The position numbers were made by a program, and so were the translations under genes. The notes under the pieces were generated by a model. That model made no database searches. It saw nothing but the letters and a program-made list of their open reading frames with translations, and was not told the origin of the DNA. Below, one piece after another: positions 14,601-21,968 of a stretch of DNA of 27,455 nt (the stretch's first letter is position 1; each line of letters starts with the position of its first letter). The stretch spans positions 1-27,455 of the forward strand of contig NZ_KB906424.1 of the NCBI RefSeq assembly GCF_000381345.1. Reading direction: 5' to 3'. This DNA is from Deinococcus apachensis DSM 19763. Its GTDB lineage: Bacteria > Deinococcota > Deinococci > Deinococcales > Deinococcaceae.

Positions 14601-15203
14601 GCCGGGGGCAACACCCCCGCCACCCCGGCCACCCTGCCCGCCTCCTGCCAGACGCGCCCCGACGGTCCCTACACCGGCCCGGCCGTCCCGGCGCTGGCCA
14701 GTGTCGGCGTGCAGCACGACTTCCTCTTCCGGGTGGTGAAGGGCGGCTACTACGGGCACCCCAACCCGATGCGCTGCGAGTGGGCCATGAACGGGGCCAA
14801 CCCCACGTCAGGCACCGACACCGCCGAGGTGGTGGCGAGCTCCTCCGGCTCGGGCTACGTGGTGGGCGTCCAGCCAGACCGCAACTACCGCGGCTTCTCG
14901 TACGACTTTGGCGAACACGCCTCCCCGGATGGCGTCATCGAGGAGTACACCACTGCCCAGAACTCGTCGTTGAAGAACAAGCTGTTGGTGGTGCGGTATA
15001 GCGCGGGCAAGGACATCATCGTGCTGACGCCAGGTGGGACGAACCAGGACATCGTGCAGGCACAGACGCTCATCAGCGGTCTGACCAACTTTAACCCCAG
15101 CCCGCTCGACCTGACCGAGAACCGCTCGACGGGCCACCTGTACATTGCGCAGCTTAATGAGCAGACTGGCAGCGGCAAGCTCACCTTGGTGCGCCCTAAG
15201 TAG
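11616..15203 (+). CDS. Multidomain lipoprotein with sugar-dehydrogenase-like propeller
   Basis: A 1195-aa surface lipoprotein. ATG 11616 (GGAAAGG upstream) opens a lipoprotein signal with lipobox LTAC, lipidated Cys27. In-frame starts further up lack a ribosome site. Domains in order: two NPCBM-type carbohydrate-binding modules (~97-229 and ~250-379; each has KGLGAHA, VGVDDEVGD or IGVDDEVGD, and YDHADWA); a bacterial Ig-like group 2 domain (~386-468); a malectin-like sandwich (~476-645); a Big_5-type Ig-like domain (~648-754, LSANTQYIFEVTSGVKDTSG); and a propeller (~761-1194) resembling soluble glucose/sorbosone dehydrogenases (PDGKLYAATLIGDILRF, HQTNSIAFRPGDPGALYVLQ, YASGIRNAYDMVWH). The last family binds PQQ; whether the cofactor residues are kept was not verified. 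It likely binds and oxidises, or senses, polysaccharide at the cell surface. It is divergent from the second SARP gene. Confidence 0.85.
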   Translation: MPACQPDLLSSLRLGLTLVLTAALTACSSAPQSQTPGLDPVATYSYEPGTDYSWTSVTQGTDMSPGTPSSPWRGLAVSAAGEATDLDLTSGSWDSATNGYGPIEIDRSNNSSTAGDGRTLTIGGVAYAKGLGAHANSDIRYTLPGQCTTFTASIGVDDEVGDRGSVVFEVWNGTAAKLYDSSVLRGSNAAKTISVPLSGVQQLRLVVRDASDGVNYDHADWAATRLLGCTVSQTSGNKYLSDLTPIGTPLNGYGPYEKDKSNGGSAGGDGKTLTIGGTAYPKGLGAHAASSLTYDLNGTCSTFTVEVGVDDEVGDQGTVVFQVFSDGTKLYDSGIMTGRDSARSVNVNVASKKQLMLKVTDAGNGISYDHADWANAKVSCSDIQPTVTGVTVNPSTAVLSVKGRRQFTADVQGSGAYSSAVTWTSSSPSVATVSSSGLVTAIAPGTATITATSTFDTSKKGTAQVTVNPASTLPTGGILINFQPASSGTPAGYTRDTGAAYDTSRGFGWVREDSVGTGTSVPLDITPNTRDRALAGVDARLNTFIHMQFPTSVSNATAVRTPAAWEYALPNGVYTVTVAVGEASNSYDSFHQINVEGHLAIARYNPVASKKFFTSTMRASVTDGRLTIDARGGTNTKLDYLSIQPGDQPSIRSLSPQDAETIVPTTVSVTADVNLPNSGIDGTTLFSSTVRLLNMVTNVPVPASLNTSGGGDVIVLQPSAPLSANTQYIFEVTSGVKDTSGMAFLPQRTTFVTGSSTGSTGTVAFEQVALPNAPAKPYTAVEMGPDGKLYAATLIGDILRFGVMSDGTVTTPQVMTSVQAASGGPRTIIGMKFDPTSTADNLILWISNNHFWDGTANSPDWSGKITRLSGPNLENVQDYVVGFPRSIRDHQTNSIAFRPGDPGALYVLQGSNSAMGAPDTAWGNRPERLLSAALLRVDYSKISNPPLDVKTGDGGVYNPYAAGAPVTIYASGIRNAYDMVWHTNGQLYVPTNGSAAGGNTPATPATLPASCQTRPDGPYTGPAVPALASVGVQHDFLFRVVKGGYYGHPNPMRCEWAMNGANPTSGTDTAEVVASSSGSGYVVGVQPDRNYRGFSYDFGEHASPDGVIEEYTTAQNSSLKNKLLVVRYSAGKDIIVLTPGGTNQDIVQAQTLISGLTNFNPSPLDLTENRSTGHLYIAQLNEQTGSGKLTLVRPK

Positions 15204-15357
15204 ATCACGCCAGGTGAAGTGCTCCCACAGATTGGGCCAGGTCATGCAGAACTGGTCCAGATGAGAATGGAGGGGCTGACCCCCAGCCGCCGAGGGCTGT
15301 GCTGTCGGTGGCGGAACGTCTTGCTGGTTCGCCGACTCTTGCTTGACCAGGGGGACG

Positions 15358-15612
15358 TCAAACGGGGTTCAGTGCTGAAGGGTCGTTTTGGAAGTTCGTC
15401 CCCCCGTGGTCAAGCCCTTCGTTGACGGGGGGAAACTGTGGGCGCATCCGCTTCAGCAGGTTCCTGCTCACGACCAAGTTGTACGAATGCACCAACAACT
15501 CGTGCGGCAGCTCCTCCGGCAGCGTCCCATCCAGCGGGAGGAAGACCCAGTGTCCCCCGAAGTACAGCGCAGGGACCACCTGCGGGTACGTCTGGCGCAC
15601 CAGGATGTTTCT
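15358..15612 (-). pseudogene. C-terminal fragment of a YjbR/MmcQ-like protein
   Basis: In this frame the reading TYPQVVPALYFGGHWVFLPL continues as LDGTLPEELPHELLVHSYNL, then VVSRNLLKR, to a stop at 15358. The pattern 'HW..v.LDG..P.EL..EL..HSY.LVV' is the C-terminal half of the YjbR/MmcQ (CyaY-like fold, DNA-binding) family. The N-terminal half and start codon are missing. Upstream the DNA switches within a few bases, at about 15608, to an IS3 orfA fragment in another frame. The gene was broken by that element or by a later deletion across it. Probably non-functional. Confidence 0.5.
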
Positions 15613-15796
15613 CTTGGCGCAGAATCTCGTTCTCTTTGCGGAGCCGCTTGATCTCCTGCTCAGCGTTCATCCACTTGTGCAGCAGCGAGACATTGAGGCC
15701 CAGGTCGCGGGCGGTACCCGAGAGGTTGCCGCTGGTTCGCGCGAGTTGCACGGCATCTCGCTTGAACTCGGGGCTGTGGGTTCTGCAGTTCGTCAT
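15608..15796 (-). pseudogene. IS3-family orfA fragment
   Basis: ATG 15796 follows AGAGGAGG. The product begins MTNCRTHSPEFKRDAVQLAR, then TSGNLSGTARDLGLNVSLLHKW, the helix-turn-helix of IS3 OrfA. It then jumps straight to EIKRLRKENEILRQEK, the leucine-zipper region. The 15-20 residues that normally separate these are gone, so there is an internal in-frame deletion. After EK the element ends abruptly at the YjbR-like fragment, and no orfB (DDE catalytic half) remains. This is a dead remnant. Confidence 0.75.
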
Positions 15797-16033
15797 GATG
15801 GCGCCTCCTCTCTTCGAGGCTTATCTCCATCTACGCCATTTCGGGCTAACCGCAGTTCGGTCTCTTTGGGGTTGAGCAGATATCCATCCAGAAATGAGGT
15901 GAACTTCAGCGAAGTCCCGACCGCCACACGTTCACAAACTGTTCCTACACTGGCTACGCCTCTAGGTTGGAACGCCCACAAGGCGGTTCCTAGGAACGCC
16001 TCCCCAGCATTCTATCCCTGGCCCGGCACCCGC

Positions 16034-16510
16034 TTAGGAGGCGGGCTGGAATAACGCCGTCATGCCGTCGGACCGGGTAAGCCTCAACCCGGAAGGCCCC
16101 AGATTCCAGGCCCACGTCTCGTCCTGAAGGTCTGTCAGCGGCTTGACGGAGTTCAGGCTGGGGACGCAGGTATCCTTCACCTGCAACACCCCTTTCGCCG
16201 GATGGGTCACCAGTTCTGCCCCGTCCACCTCGAACGTGCCCTGTTCGACGGCCATGAACCCATTCGTGCACCCCCCGTTGCTGTTCTGGCTCTGGAAGGC
16301 CTTGACGTAGGTACCGTTCGGAGAGAAATGGTACAGCAAGCCGGAGCCGTTGGGTGACCCCAGCTGTCCGGTGGTGGGGTCATAGGGCGAGCTGACCCCG
16401 CCGGAGCCAGCGAACCACATCTGGAACAAGGCGGCGGGGGCACTGGAAGCTGTGGCGGTACCTACAAGGACGGATGTGAGGGCGGCAAACTGGAGCAGAT
16501 GAACACGCAT
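16034..16510 (-). CDS. Small exported beta-rich protein, paralogue 1 of 3
   Basis: 158 aa. ATG 16510 has AGGAGG 8 nt upstream; the frame is open to 16696 but without a ribosome site there. The signal peptide is MRVHLLQFAALTSVLVGTATA. The mature part resembles the products at 20438 and 21969: 'PAALFQMW', 'GLLYHFSPNGTYVKAF', a Cys in GGCTNGF, 'EQGTFEVDGAELVTHP', then a second Cys in DTCVPSLNS (DTCVPSLN here, ANCSPSLN in paralogue 3). The pattern of a short beta-barrel with 'DG.Y' turns and two cysteines recalls lipocalin-like domains, but no family is certain. A motif shared with the upstream region of paralogue 2 lies at 16651-16664. Confidence 0.75.
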   Translation of the reverse strand: MRVHLLQFAALTSVLVGTATASSAPAALFQMWFAGSGGVSSPYDPTTGQLGSPNGSGLLYHFSPNGTYVKAFQSQNSNGGCTNGFMAVEQGTFEVDGAELVTHPAKGVLQVKDTCVPSLNSVKPLTDLQDETWAWNLGPSGLRLTRSDGMTALFQPAS

Positions 16511-16650
16511 TTTCTCAACCTCCTGGAGCTTTGGCGGGAACGGGTCCGGTTCGTTGGGAGTCCCCTCGAACGCTCTCAGGGTACGGACGACCGACGAAGC
16601 GCACATCGCGTATTTGGGCGAGTGGAGCGCTGACCAGGGTCCGCCGACGC

Positions 16651-16664
16651 CCCCCACATTCATG
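16651..16664. promoter_or_regulatory. Shared upstream motif CCCCCACATTCATG
   Basis: It matches 13 of 14 bases with 20331-20344, upstream of paralogue 2 (C/T difference only). It extends here to a near-palindrome CCCCATGAATGTGGGG on the minus strand. It lies 140 bp before the start of the exported protein at 16510. A binding site for a common regulator is possible. Confidence 0.35.
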
Positions 16665-16765
16665 GGGTCACCGTTCTTTCGCCCGTGAAACAGCATCCTG
16701 ATGCCACAGAGGTCCTGAGCGCAGGAACAGGCTCCGTCGCTGCCCCAGGGGCGCTACTGTGAAGC

Positions 16766-17209
16766 ATGAGTTCCTTCCGAGCTCCAAAGCAGCGTCTGCC
16801 GGATCACCTCAAGCATCTGCGCAAAGAGTCGCCCGGTCAGAAGGCGGGCCGGACAGCAACGGAAGGTTCCCAGCGTGTCCCAGCCCAAACGGCCATACCA
16901 GCCCTCATGGGTGGCTCCGGTCGCCTGGCCGAGGTGTTGCCCCTGGTGTTGCGTGCCATGGTGGGTGACCGGGCAGAAAAGCCGAGGTCGCCGGGCTCGG
17001 GCCCACTGCTGGTCGACCAGGGCGACATCCTGGCTGCCCTGGCCCCCTATCACCATCCCCGAAGCCGTTTTGAGGGGCTGATGGTCCGCAAGCTTGTGGG
17101 GGAGGGCTATCTCAGGCCGCGTGGGGCACGAGACAAATCCGGTTTGAGCGATTCCTACGAGGTGACGCCCAAGGGAGAGACCCTGCTGGGCTTGCGGGCG
17201 TCTCGCTAG
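16766..17209 (+). CDS. Probable winged-helix protein, 147 aa
   Basis: The frame opens at ATG 16766 with only a weak upstream GTGAAG and ends at TAG 17207. The N-terminal third is basic and low in structure (APKQRLPDHLKHLRKESPG). The C-terminal part reads LLVDQGDILAALAPYHHPRS, RFEGLMVRKLVGEGYLRPRG, then SDSYEVTPKGETLL. This is the helix-helix-recognition helix-wing pattern of small winged-helix regulators such as PadR- or ArsR-like proteins, with 'YEVTPKGE.LL' as the typical wing end. Codon use is GC-rich at third positions, as in real genes here. It lies between two exported-protein genes and the LuxR-type regulator, on the same strand as the latter. A DNA-binding role is inferred. Confidence 0.6.
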   Translation: MSSFRAPKQRLPDHLKHLRKESPGQKAGRTATEGSQRVPAQTAIPALMGGSGRLAEVLPLVLRAMVGDRAEKPRSPGSGPLLVDQGDILAALAPYHHPRSRFEGLMVRKLVGEGYLRPRGARDKSGLSDSYEVTPKGETLLGLRASR

Positions 17210-17570
17210 GACAAATTCGCAGAGCCCTTCTGAGTGAAGGAAAGGCAGGGGAGCGCGGGGGTGCGGGAAGAGACACCCTCGCCGGGTGGCTCCCTCTCCC
17301 CGTGCGTTACCACTCCAAACCTGGCTGGATAGGCCTGACCGCCCCTGGTGAATTGCCAGACCTTCAGCCTGCCACCCGCATTCAGGAGGAAGGTGTCTCT
17401 AGGTGTCGGGACCGTTGCGACAACTGCCTCTGCCGAAGTGGCCGCAACCCGAATCCAACACCCGTCCTGTGTTGTCATGGACATGGGGGCTGGCTCCTCA
17501 GTCCCGATTCCCTCTCCCCGGAAGGGGGAGTAAACTGACAATTGAACCCAACTCACCCTCACGGAGACCT
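17210..17570. other. Intergenic stretch before the LuxR-type regulator
   Basis: No convincing gene is seen. A minus-strand frame (17562-17206) lacks biased codon use and family resemblance. There is a 9-bp inverted pair AGAGACACC (17269-17277) / GGTGTCTCT (17392-17400), and a short hairpin CTCCCC...GGGGGAG near 17513-17530. Either could be leader structure for the gene at 17571. Confidence 0.4.
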
Positions 17571-20117
17571 ATGATCGAGAGTGCTCCGCCCCTCACTCGT
17601 CTGCCCACTGCTGCCACCCCCCTGGTCGGAAGGGAACATGAGCTGGCGGGGCTGCGTTCACTCCTCGCCTGGCCCGACGTGCGGCTCGTCTCGGTGCTCG
17701 GACTGGGCGGGGTGGGGAAGACGCGCCTGGCGCTCGCCGTGGCGTCGGAGCTGAGTGGAGCGTTCGTGGGCCGCGTTTACTTTGTCCCGCTCGCTTCCCT
17801 GCGGGACCCAGAATTCCTCATTTCGGAGGTCACACGCGTGCTGGGGCTGGAGGGGACTGGGGGAGCCCTGGGGCTTCTCGCTGGCTTCTTCAGCGGCGGC
17901 CCGGCCCTGCTCGTCCTCGACAACCTTGAGCACCTGCTGGACGCAGCGGCCGAGTTCGTGGCGGATCTCCTGGGGGCGGCCCCTGATCTCACCATTCTGA
18001 CAACGAGCCGCTCGCCGCTGCGCCTGTCTGGCGAGCGGGAGTTTCCCCTGGGACCGCTCGCCCTGCCCGGCGAGGGGCTGGGCCCGGAGGCGCTGGGAGA
18101 GGTCGAGGCGGTGCGGCTGTTTCTCGACCGCGCGCGGTCGGTCCGTCCGGACTTCACCCTGACCCAGAGGAACGCGGGGGCGGTGTCCCGCCTAGTCCGG
18201 CGGCTGGATGGCTTGCCGCTCGCCCTGGAACTCGCCGCCGCCCGCCTGCGTCTGCTGTCACCGGAGGCGATGCTTCCCCGGCTCGAACATCGCTTGCGCC
18301 TGCTGACGGACGGACCGCGCGATCTTCCCGTCCGGCAGCGGACCCTGCGCGGAACCCTCGACTGGAGTTTCGACCTGCTGGGTGAGGGGGAACGCCTCGT
18401 TCTGGTGCAGCTCGGGTGCTTCGTGGGTGGGTTCTCCCTGGAGGCGGCGGAGGCGGTGGTCGACCCCGCAGAGGAGACCGACGCGCTTGAGCAGCTTGGG
18501 TCGCTGGTCGAGAAAAGCCTGGTGTCACGGGTGGAGGGGGAGGTGCCCCGGTTCTTTCTGCTGGAAACCGTGCGCGAGTATGTGCTGGAAAAGCTGGAGG
18601 CATCCGGAACCGCCACGTCGGTGCGGGAGCGGCACTTGGCGTACTTCCTCGCGTTCGCGGAGGCGTCGGTGCAGGGGCTGCGTGGGCCCGAGCAGGAAAC
18701 CTGGCTGGAGGCGCTGGACCGCGAGAGGGACAACTGCCGGTCCGCCCTGGCACGGGCGGTCGAGGCAGGGGCCGCCGAACTCGCGCTCCGGTTCGCCACG
18801 GCCCTGAGGTGGTTCTGGGAGTTCCGAGGGGACCTGGAGGAGGGCCGGGGCGCCCTGGAGACGGCCCTGGCCCTGTCAGGTGACGTGGCGCCCGAGCTGC
18901 GGGCCCGAGCGCTGAACGCCCTAGGCGTGTTCGCGTGGCGGCAGGGCGCCCTGGACACGGCCCGGACCTTTGTCGAGGAGGCGCTCAGCCTGCGGCGCGC
19001 AGCCGGTGATTGGGTTGGCGTGGGAGGGTCGCTCCGCAATCTCGGGGTCATCGCGCGGCTTCAGGGGAACCTCGTCCTCTCGCGGACCTGTCATGAGGAG
19101 GAAATCGGGATCTACCGCCGCCTGGGCGACCCCCTGGAGGTGGGGTACAGCCTGCTGAACCTGGGGGCGTTGGCATTCGCCGAGGGCAACCTCCCGGCGG
19201 CACGTTCGGCCTTCCAGGAGTACCTCGCCGTGGTGACTGCCGCGGGAGATCACCACAGCCTGCGGGCGGGCCTCTCCAACCTCGGGGTGGTGGTCCGGGC
19301 AGAAGGCGACCGGGTGCGGGCCCGCGCCCTGCACGAGGAGGCCCTCGCCATCGCCCGCGCGCACGGCCACCGGCAGGGCATCGTGAATGACCTGCTCAGC
19401 CTCGCGGTGCTCCTCCTGGACGATGAGGACGTGGAGGCGACCGAGGGCTACGCCCGGCAGGCCCTGACGGAAGCTCGGGGAATCGGGGACCGGCTCTCGG
19501 CCGTCCAGGCCCTGAACCTCCTGGGCGACGCCGCCCGATCGCGGGGTGACCCGGCCACGGCGCTGGCCCATCGCCAGGAGGCCCTGGTGTTGGCACGAAC
19601 GTGCGGCGACTTCGAGAACCTCGTGGCCTCCCTGGAAGGCCTGGCGGAAGCCCAGCTCGCCGCGGGCCAGGGTGCAGAGGCAGCGCGCCTGCTGGGCGAG
19701 GCGGGAGCCCGGCGACACCGCACAGGTCAGCCCGCGACCGGGCCAGAGGCGGCACGGTTGACCGGAGTTCTGGAGGGGACGAGGGCTCAGCTGGACGAGG
19801 CGGCGTTTGTGGCCGCCTGGTCGGACGGGTGGGCCCTGGGAGGTGGGGGGACCCTGGGGGTCCCTGCTCCTAGCCCCTCGCAGCTCCCCTCCTCTGACCG
19901 GGCCTCAGGTTCCCGGGACATCCTGACGGACCTGACCCCCCGCGAGCGGGACGTACTCCGCCTGCTCTCCCAGGGCCTGACCAACCTGCAGATCAGCCGG
20001 TCGCTCGACCTGAGCGCCCATACGGTGAGTGGTCACATCCGCTCCATCTTCTCCAAGCTGGATGTGACCACACGCGCTGCCGCCACCCGGGTGGCGCTGG
20101 ATCGCGGCCTCGTCTGA
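17571..20117 (+). CDS. LuxR-type STAND regulator (ATPase + TPR + LuxR HTH)
   Basis: 848 aa. The start ATG 17571 follows GGAG at 5 nt and begins MIESAPPLTRLPTAATPLVG; the frame is open upstream to 17403 without a ribosome site. The NB-ARC/AAA-type ATPase has Walker A GLGGVGKT (~44-51), Walker B ALLVLDNLEHLL (~112), the sensor TTSRSPLRLSGE, and the STAND signature GLPLALELAAARL. A winged-helix and arm region follows (LRGTLDWSFDLLGEGERLVL). TPR-like repeats occupy ~360-740 (ALNALGVFAWRQGALDTART, SLRNLGVIARLQGNL, SNLGVVVRAEGDRVRARALH). Residues ~788-848 form a LuxR helix-turn-helix: LTPRERDVLRLLSQGLTNLQ, ISRSLDLSAHTVSGHIRSIF. It is a signal-dependent transcription activator, with the TPRs likely receiving the inducer. 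The related exported-protein genes on both sides are candidate targets. Confidence 0.9.
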   Translation: MIESAPPLTRLPTAATPLVGREHELAGLRSLLAWPDVRLVSVLGLGGVGKTRLALAVASELSGAFVGRVYFVPLASLRDPEFLISEVTRVLGLEGTGGALGLLAGFFSGGPALLVLDNLEHLLDAAAEFVADLLGAAPDLTILTTSRSPLRLSGEREFPLGPLALPGEGLGPEALGEVEAVRLFLDRARSVRPDFTLTQRNAGAVSRLVRRLDGLPLALELAAARLRLLSPEAMLPRLEHRLRLLTDGPRDLPVRQRTLRGTLDWSFDLLGEGERLVLVQLGCFVGGFSLEAAEAVVDPAEETDALEQLGSLVEKSLVSRVEGEVPRFFLLETVREYVLEKLEASGTATSVRERHLAYFLAFAEASVQGLRGPEQETWLEALDRERDNCRSALARAVEAGAAELALRFATALRWFWEFRGDLEEGRGALETALALSGDVAPELRARALNALGVFAWRQGALDTARTFVEEALSLRRAAGDWVGVGGSLRNLGVIARLQGNLVLSRTCHEEEIGIYRRLGDPLEVGYSLLNLGALAFAEGNLPAARSAFQEYLAVVTAAGDHHSLRAGLSNLGVVVRAEGDRVRARALHEEALAIARAHGHRQGIVNDLLSLAVLLLDDEDVEATEGYARQALTEARGIGDRLSAVQALNLLGDAARSRGDPATALAHRQEALVLARTCGDFENLVASLEGLAEAQLAAGQGAEAARLLGEAGARRHRTGQPATGPEAARLTGVLEGTRAQLDEAAFVAAWSDGWALGGGGTLGVPAPSPSQLPSSDRASGSRDILTDLTPRERDVLRLLSQGLTNLQISRSLDLSAHTVSGHIRSIFSKLDVTTRAAATRVALDRGLV

Positions 20118-20294
20118 GGCACGGTCAGCAGCGCGGCGGAGCCGTGCGGATGACGGGCAAATCCCAGATTGTTTTCCCGGTGTGAGGCCATTTCGTTCTA
20201 TCGGGACTGGAATGGAACTTCATGGGTCCACAGAAGACGTCGTGTGGAGGCAGGGCTGGTTTCGGAACTCCCAGTATGAACCGGTCAGTGCAGC

Positions 20295-20344
20295 CCCCAC
20301 GAATATGTGGGGAGGTGAGACGGGTCATCTCCCCCATATTCATG
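20295..20344. promoter_or_regulatory. Inverted repeats upstream of exported protein 2
   Basis: CCCCAC-GAATAT-GTGGGG (20295-20312) is a perfect 6-6-6 inverted repeat. The larger pair GAATATGTGGGGAG (20301-20314) / CTCCCCCATATTC (20329-20341) forms an imperfect hairpin with a loop of about 14 nt. The right arm contains CCCCCATATTCATG, also found upstream of the paralogue at 16510. It lies about 95-140 bp before the start at 20438. Operator pair or leader hairpin cannot be told apart. The rest of 20118-20437 holds no gene. Confidence 0.45.
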
Positions 20345-20437
20345 CGGCGTGTGAACCCAGTCCTTGCCCGTACGGTGGTCTCGTCAGCACGGGCCAGAAG
20401 CCCTGGCGAGACGGCCCTGCGGGGCGAGGAGACCAGC

Positions 20438-21322
20438 ATGATGAACTTAGTTCGCGCCATCGTCGGCACCACCACGGCCCTCGCCCTCTCCGCCACGGGA
20501 CAGGCCAGTGGCACTCTGCCCGCCGCCCTGCTGGGCCAGTGGATGACCACCACCGCGGGCGATACCTATTACGTCACCTCCGGGGGCCAGACCAACGGAC
20601 CCAGCGGCAGTGGTGTGACCTTTACCTTCACCGCGGACGGGCACTACTCCGAGGGCGCCTACTACAACGTCGCCATGTACAAGTGCAACACGGGCTTCTT
20701 CGGGTTCACCGAGGGCACTGTCACCGCGGCGAACGGGAAGCTGACCTTCAAACCTCTGAAGGCCAGCCTGCGCCAGTGGGCGACCTGCGGCGGGAAGGAC
20801 ACCAAGGAAGACGTCAGCAACGATCCGAACATCATGAAGACGAAGGTTCTCGATTACCGGGTGACGGCGGATGGGGCCAGCCCTGACTGGAAAGTCCTCA
20901 CCCTTCTTCAGGCCAACGGTCAGCCCTACTCCACCCTGCGCTCGAAAGGAACCGCCCAGGCGACCTCGAACGTGCCGTCAGGAGGCCCCGGGGCGAGTGG
21001 GGCGGTCAGTGGGACCCTGGCCGTGCCCGACGGTCAGACGGTGTCGGGCACGGTCGTGTTCGCCTGCCCGGTGAAGGGTGGCTGCGACGACACCTCGAAG
21101 GTCAAGGTTGCGAAGGTGACCTCGGGGGGACGAACTGCGCAGTTCCGGGTCGAGGGTCTGGGAGAGGAGCGGTACAACCTGATCGCCTGGAAGGACCTGA
21201 ACGGCGACGGACAGTACGGTCCCGGCGATCTGGCCGGAGGGTACACCCGGGACGGGGAGAAGGTCGAAGCCGTTGCGGCGCCAGCCCAGGGCCTGACGAT
21301 CAGCCTGTCGGCTGTTCCTTGA
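20438..21322 (+). CDS. Exported two-domain protein, paralogue 2 of 3 plus extra domain
   Basis: 294 aa. ATG 20438 (or 20441) follows GAGGAG at 6 nt; the frame extends upstream to 20222 without support. The signal peptide MMNLVRAIVGTTTALALSATG ends near QASG. Residues ~28-180 are the same fold as the products at 16034 and 21969: 'LPAALLGQWMTT', 'GVTFTFTADGHYSEGAYY', Cys in MYKCNTG, 'TEGTVTAANGKLTFKP', Cys in WATCGGKD. After a Gly/Ser linker, residues ~195-294 (VSGTLAVPDG ... VVFACPVKGGC ... IAWKDLNGDGQYGPGDLAGG) match the whole mature protein encoded at 25588. DLNGDGQYGPGD looks like a calcium-binding loop. It is preceded by inverted repeats and followed by a hairpin terminator. Confidence 0.75.
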   Translation: MMNLVRAIVGTTTALALSATGQASGTLPAALLGQWMTTTAGDTYYVTSGGQTNGPSGSGVTFTFTADGHYSEGAYYNVAMYKCNTGFFGFTEGTVTAANGKLTFKPLKASLRQWATCGGKDTKEDVSNDPNIMKTKVLDYRVTADGASPDWKVLTLLQANGQPYSTLRSKGTAQATSNVPSGGPGASGAVSGTLAVPDGQTVSGTVVFACPVKGGCDDTSKVKVAKVTSGGRTAQFRVEGLGEERYNLIAWKDLNGDGQYGPGDLAGGYTRDGEKVEAVAAPAQGLTISLSAVP

Positions 21323-21341
21323 ATTCACTCATTTCGACTGT

Positions 21342-21371
21342 GAAGCCGGGAGCCAGCAGCTTCCCGGCTTC
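21342..21371 (+). terminator. Hairpin terminator after exported protein 2
   Basis: GAAGCCGGGA (21342-21351) pairs perfectly with TCCCGGCTTC (21362-21371) around a 10-nt loop, 20 bp after the stop codon. The downstream tract is not T-rich, so efficiency is uncertain. Confidence 0.55.
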
Positions 21372-21968
21372 GCCAATTGATGGGTTCGAGGGGAGCCGAT
21401 GGCAGGCTCTCCGCGGACCTTTCTAGGCGGAAGCCAGAGGTTCCTGGCCGCATCCAACAATGAGGTCACCTGAGAGGGTGTTCTCTGTCCAGCACTTCTG
21501 CGTGCAGTCGTCGGCACCTTGACCGGTCGTCCCAAGACCGACTTGTACAAGGTTGGGGGGTGAAGGTCGCAACAGGACTCCGACGTCCTGGTGCCAGCTG
21601 TGAATGAGGCGGTGTTGCTGGCGGTGCAGCCTATTTCTGGCCGTTCCTCAGGAAGTGGAGTGCCGTGCGTCCTGATCCGCCTCGGGTTCACTTGCGAAGT
21701 CCATCGTTGCTGGGGAAGTTGAGCGAAGGGCTGGGTGGGCCTTACCCCCGCACATAGCGGGTCTGGGCTACCTTCAGTGATCCGTTCCAGAGGTTCAAGT
21801 CGTGGGCTTCTGGGAATCCCCCCTCATTTGCAGGGCTGTGGCTACGCCTTCACTCTTCCCCGACCCCGCACGTCTGCGGCATGCGGCTGACCCGGGGTGG
21901 AGCATAGGCTGGCCCTGTCAAAAGAACGCGGCCGAGAGAACGACCAGCGTTCTGTTGAAAGGAGCGCT
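21372..21968. other. Long intergenic stretch without a convincing gene
   Basis: A 120-codon minus-strand frame (21691-21329) crosses the terminator hairpin, has no ribosome site and looks random. On the plus strand, 21472-21561 has a stretch reading ...RAVVGTLTGRPKTDLYKVGG and stop, without a start codon. It could be the tail of a decayed gene, but this is weak. The last ~60 bp form the leader of the gene at 21969. Nothing else is seen. Confidence 0.4.

Noticed and set aside
17206..17562. 118-codon minus-strand open frame between the winged-helix and LuxR-type genes
   Set aside because: No ribosome site, weak third-position bias and no recognisable domain; left as intergenic.
17777..19051. 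424-codon minus-strand open frame
   Set aside because: It lies wholly inside the LuxR-type regulator, is Arg/Ser-rich as expected from an antisense frame of GC-rich coding DNA, and has no family resemblance.
20119..20147. GCACGG...CCGTGC hairpin after the LuxR-type gene
   Set aside because: Only a 6-bp stem with a long loop and no T-run; not strong enough to call a terminator.
21329..21691. 120-codon minus-strand open frame
   Set aside because: It crosses the terminator hairpin, lacks a ribosome site and has random-looking composition.
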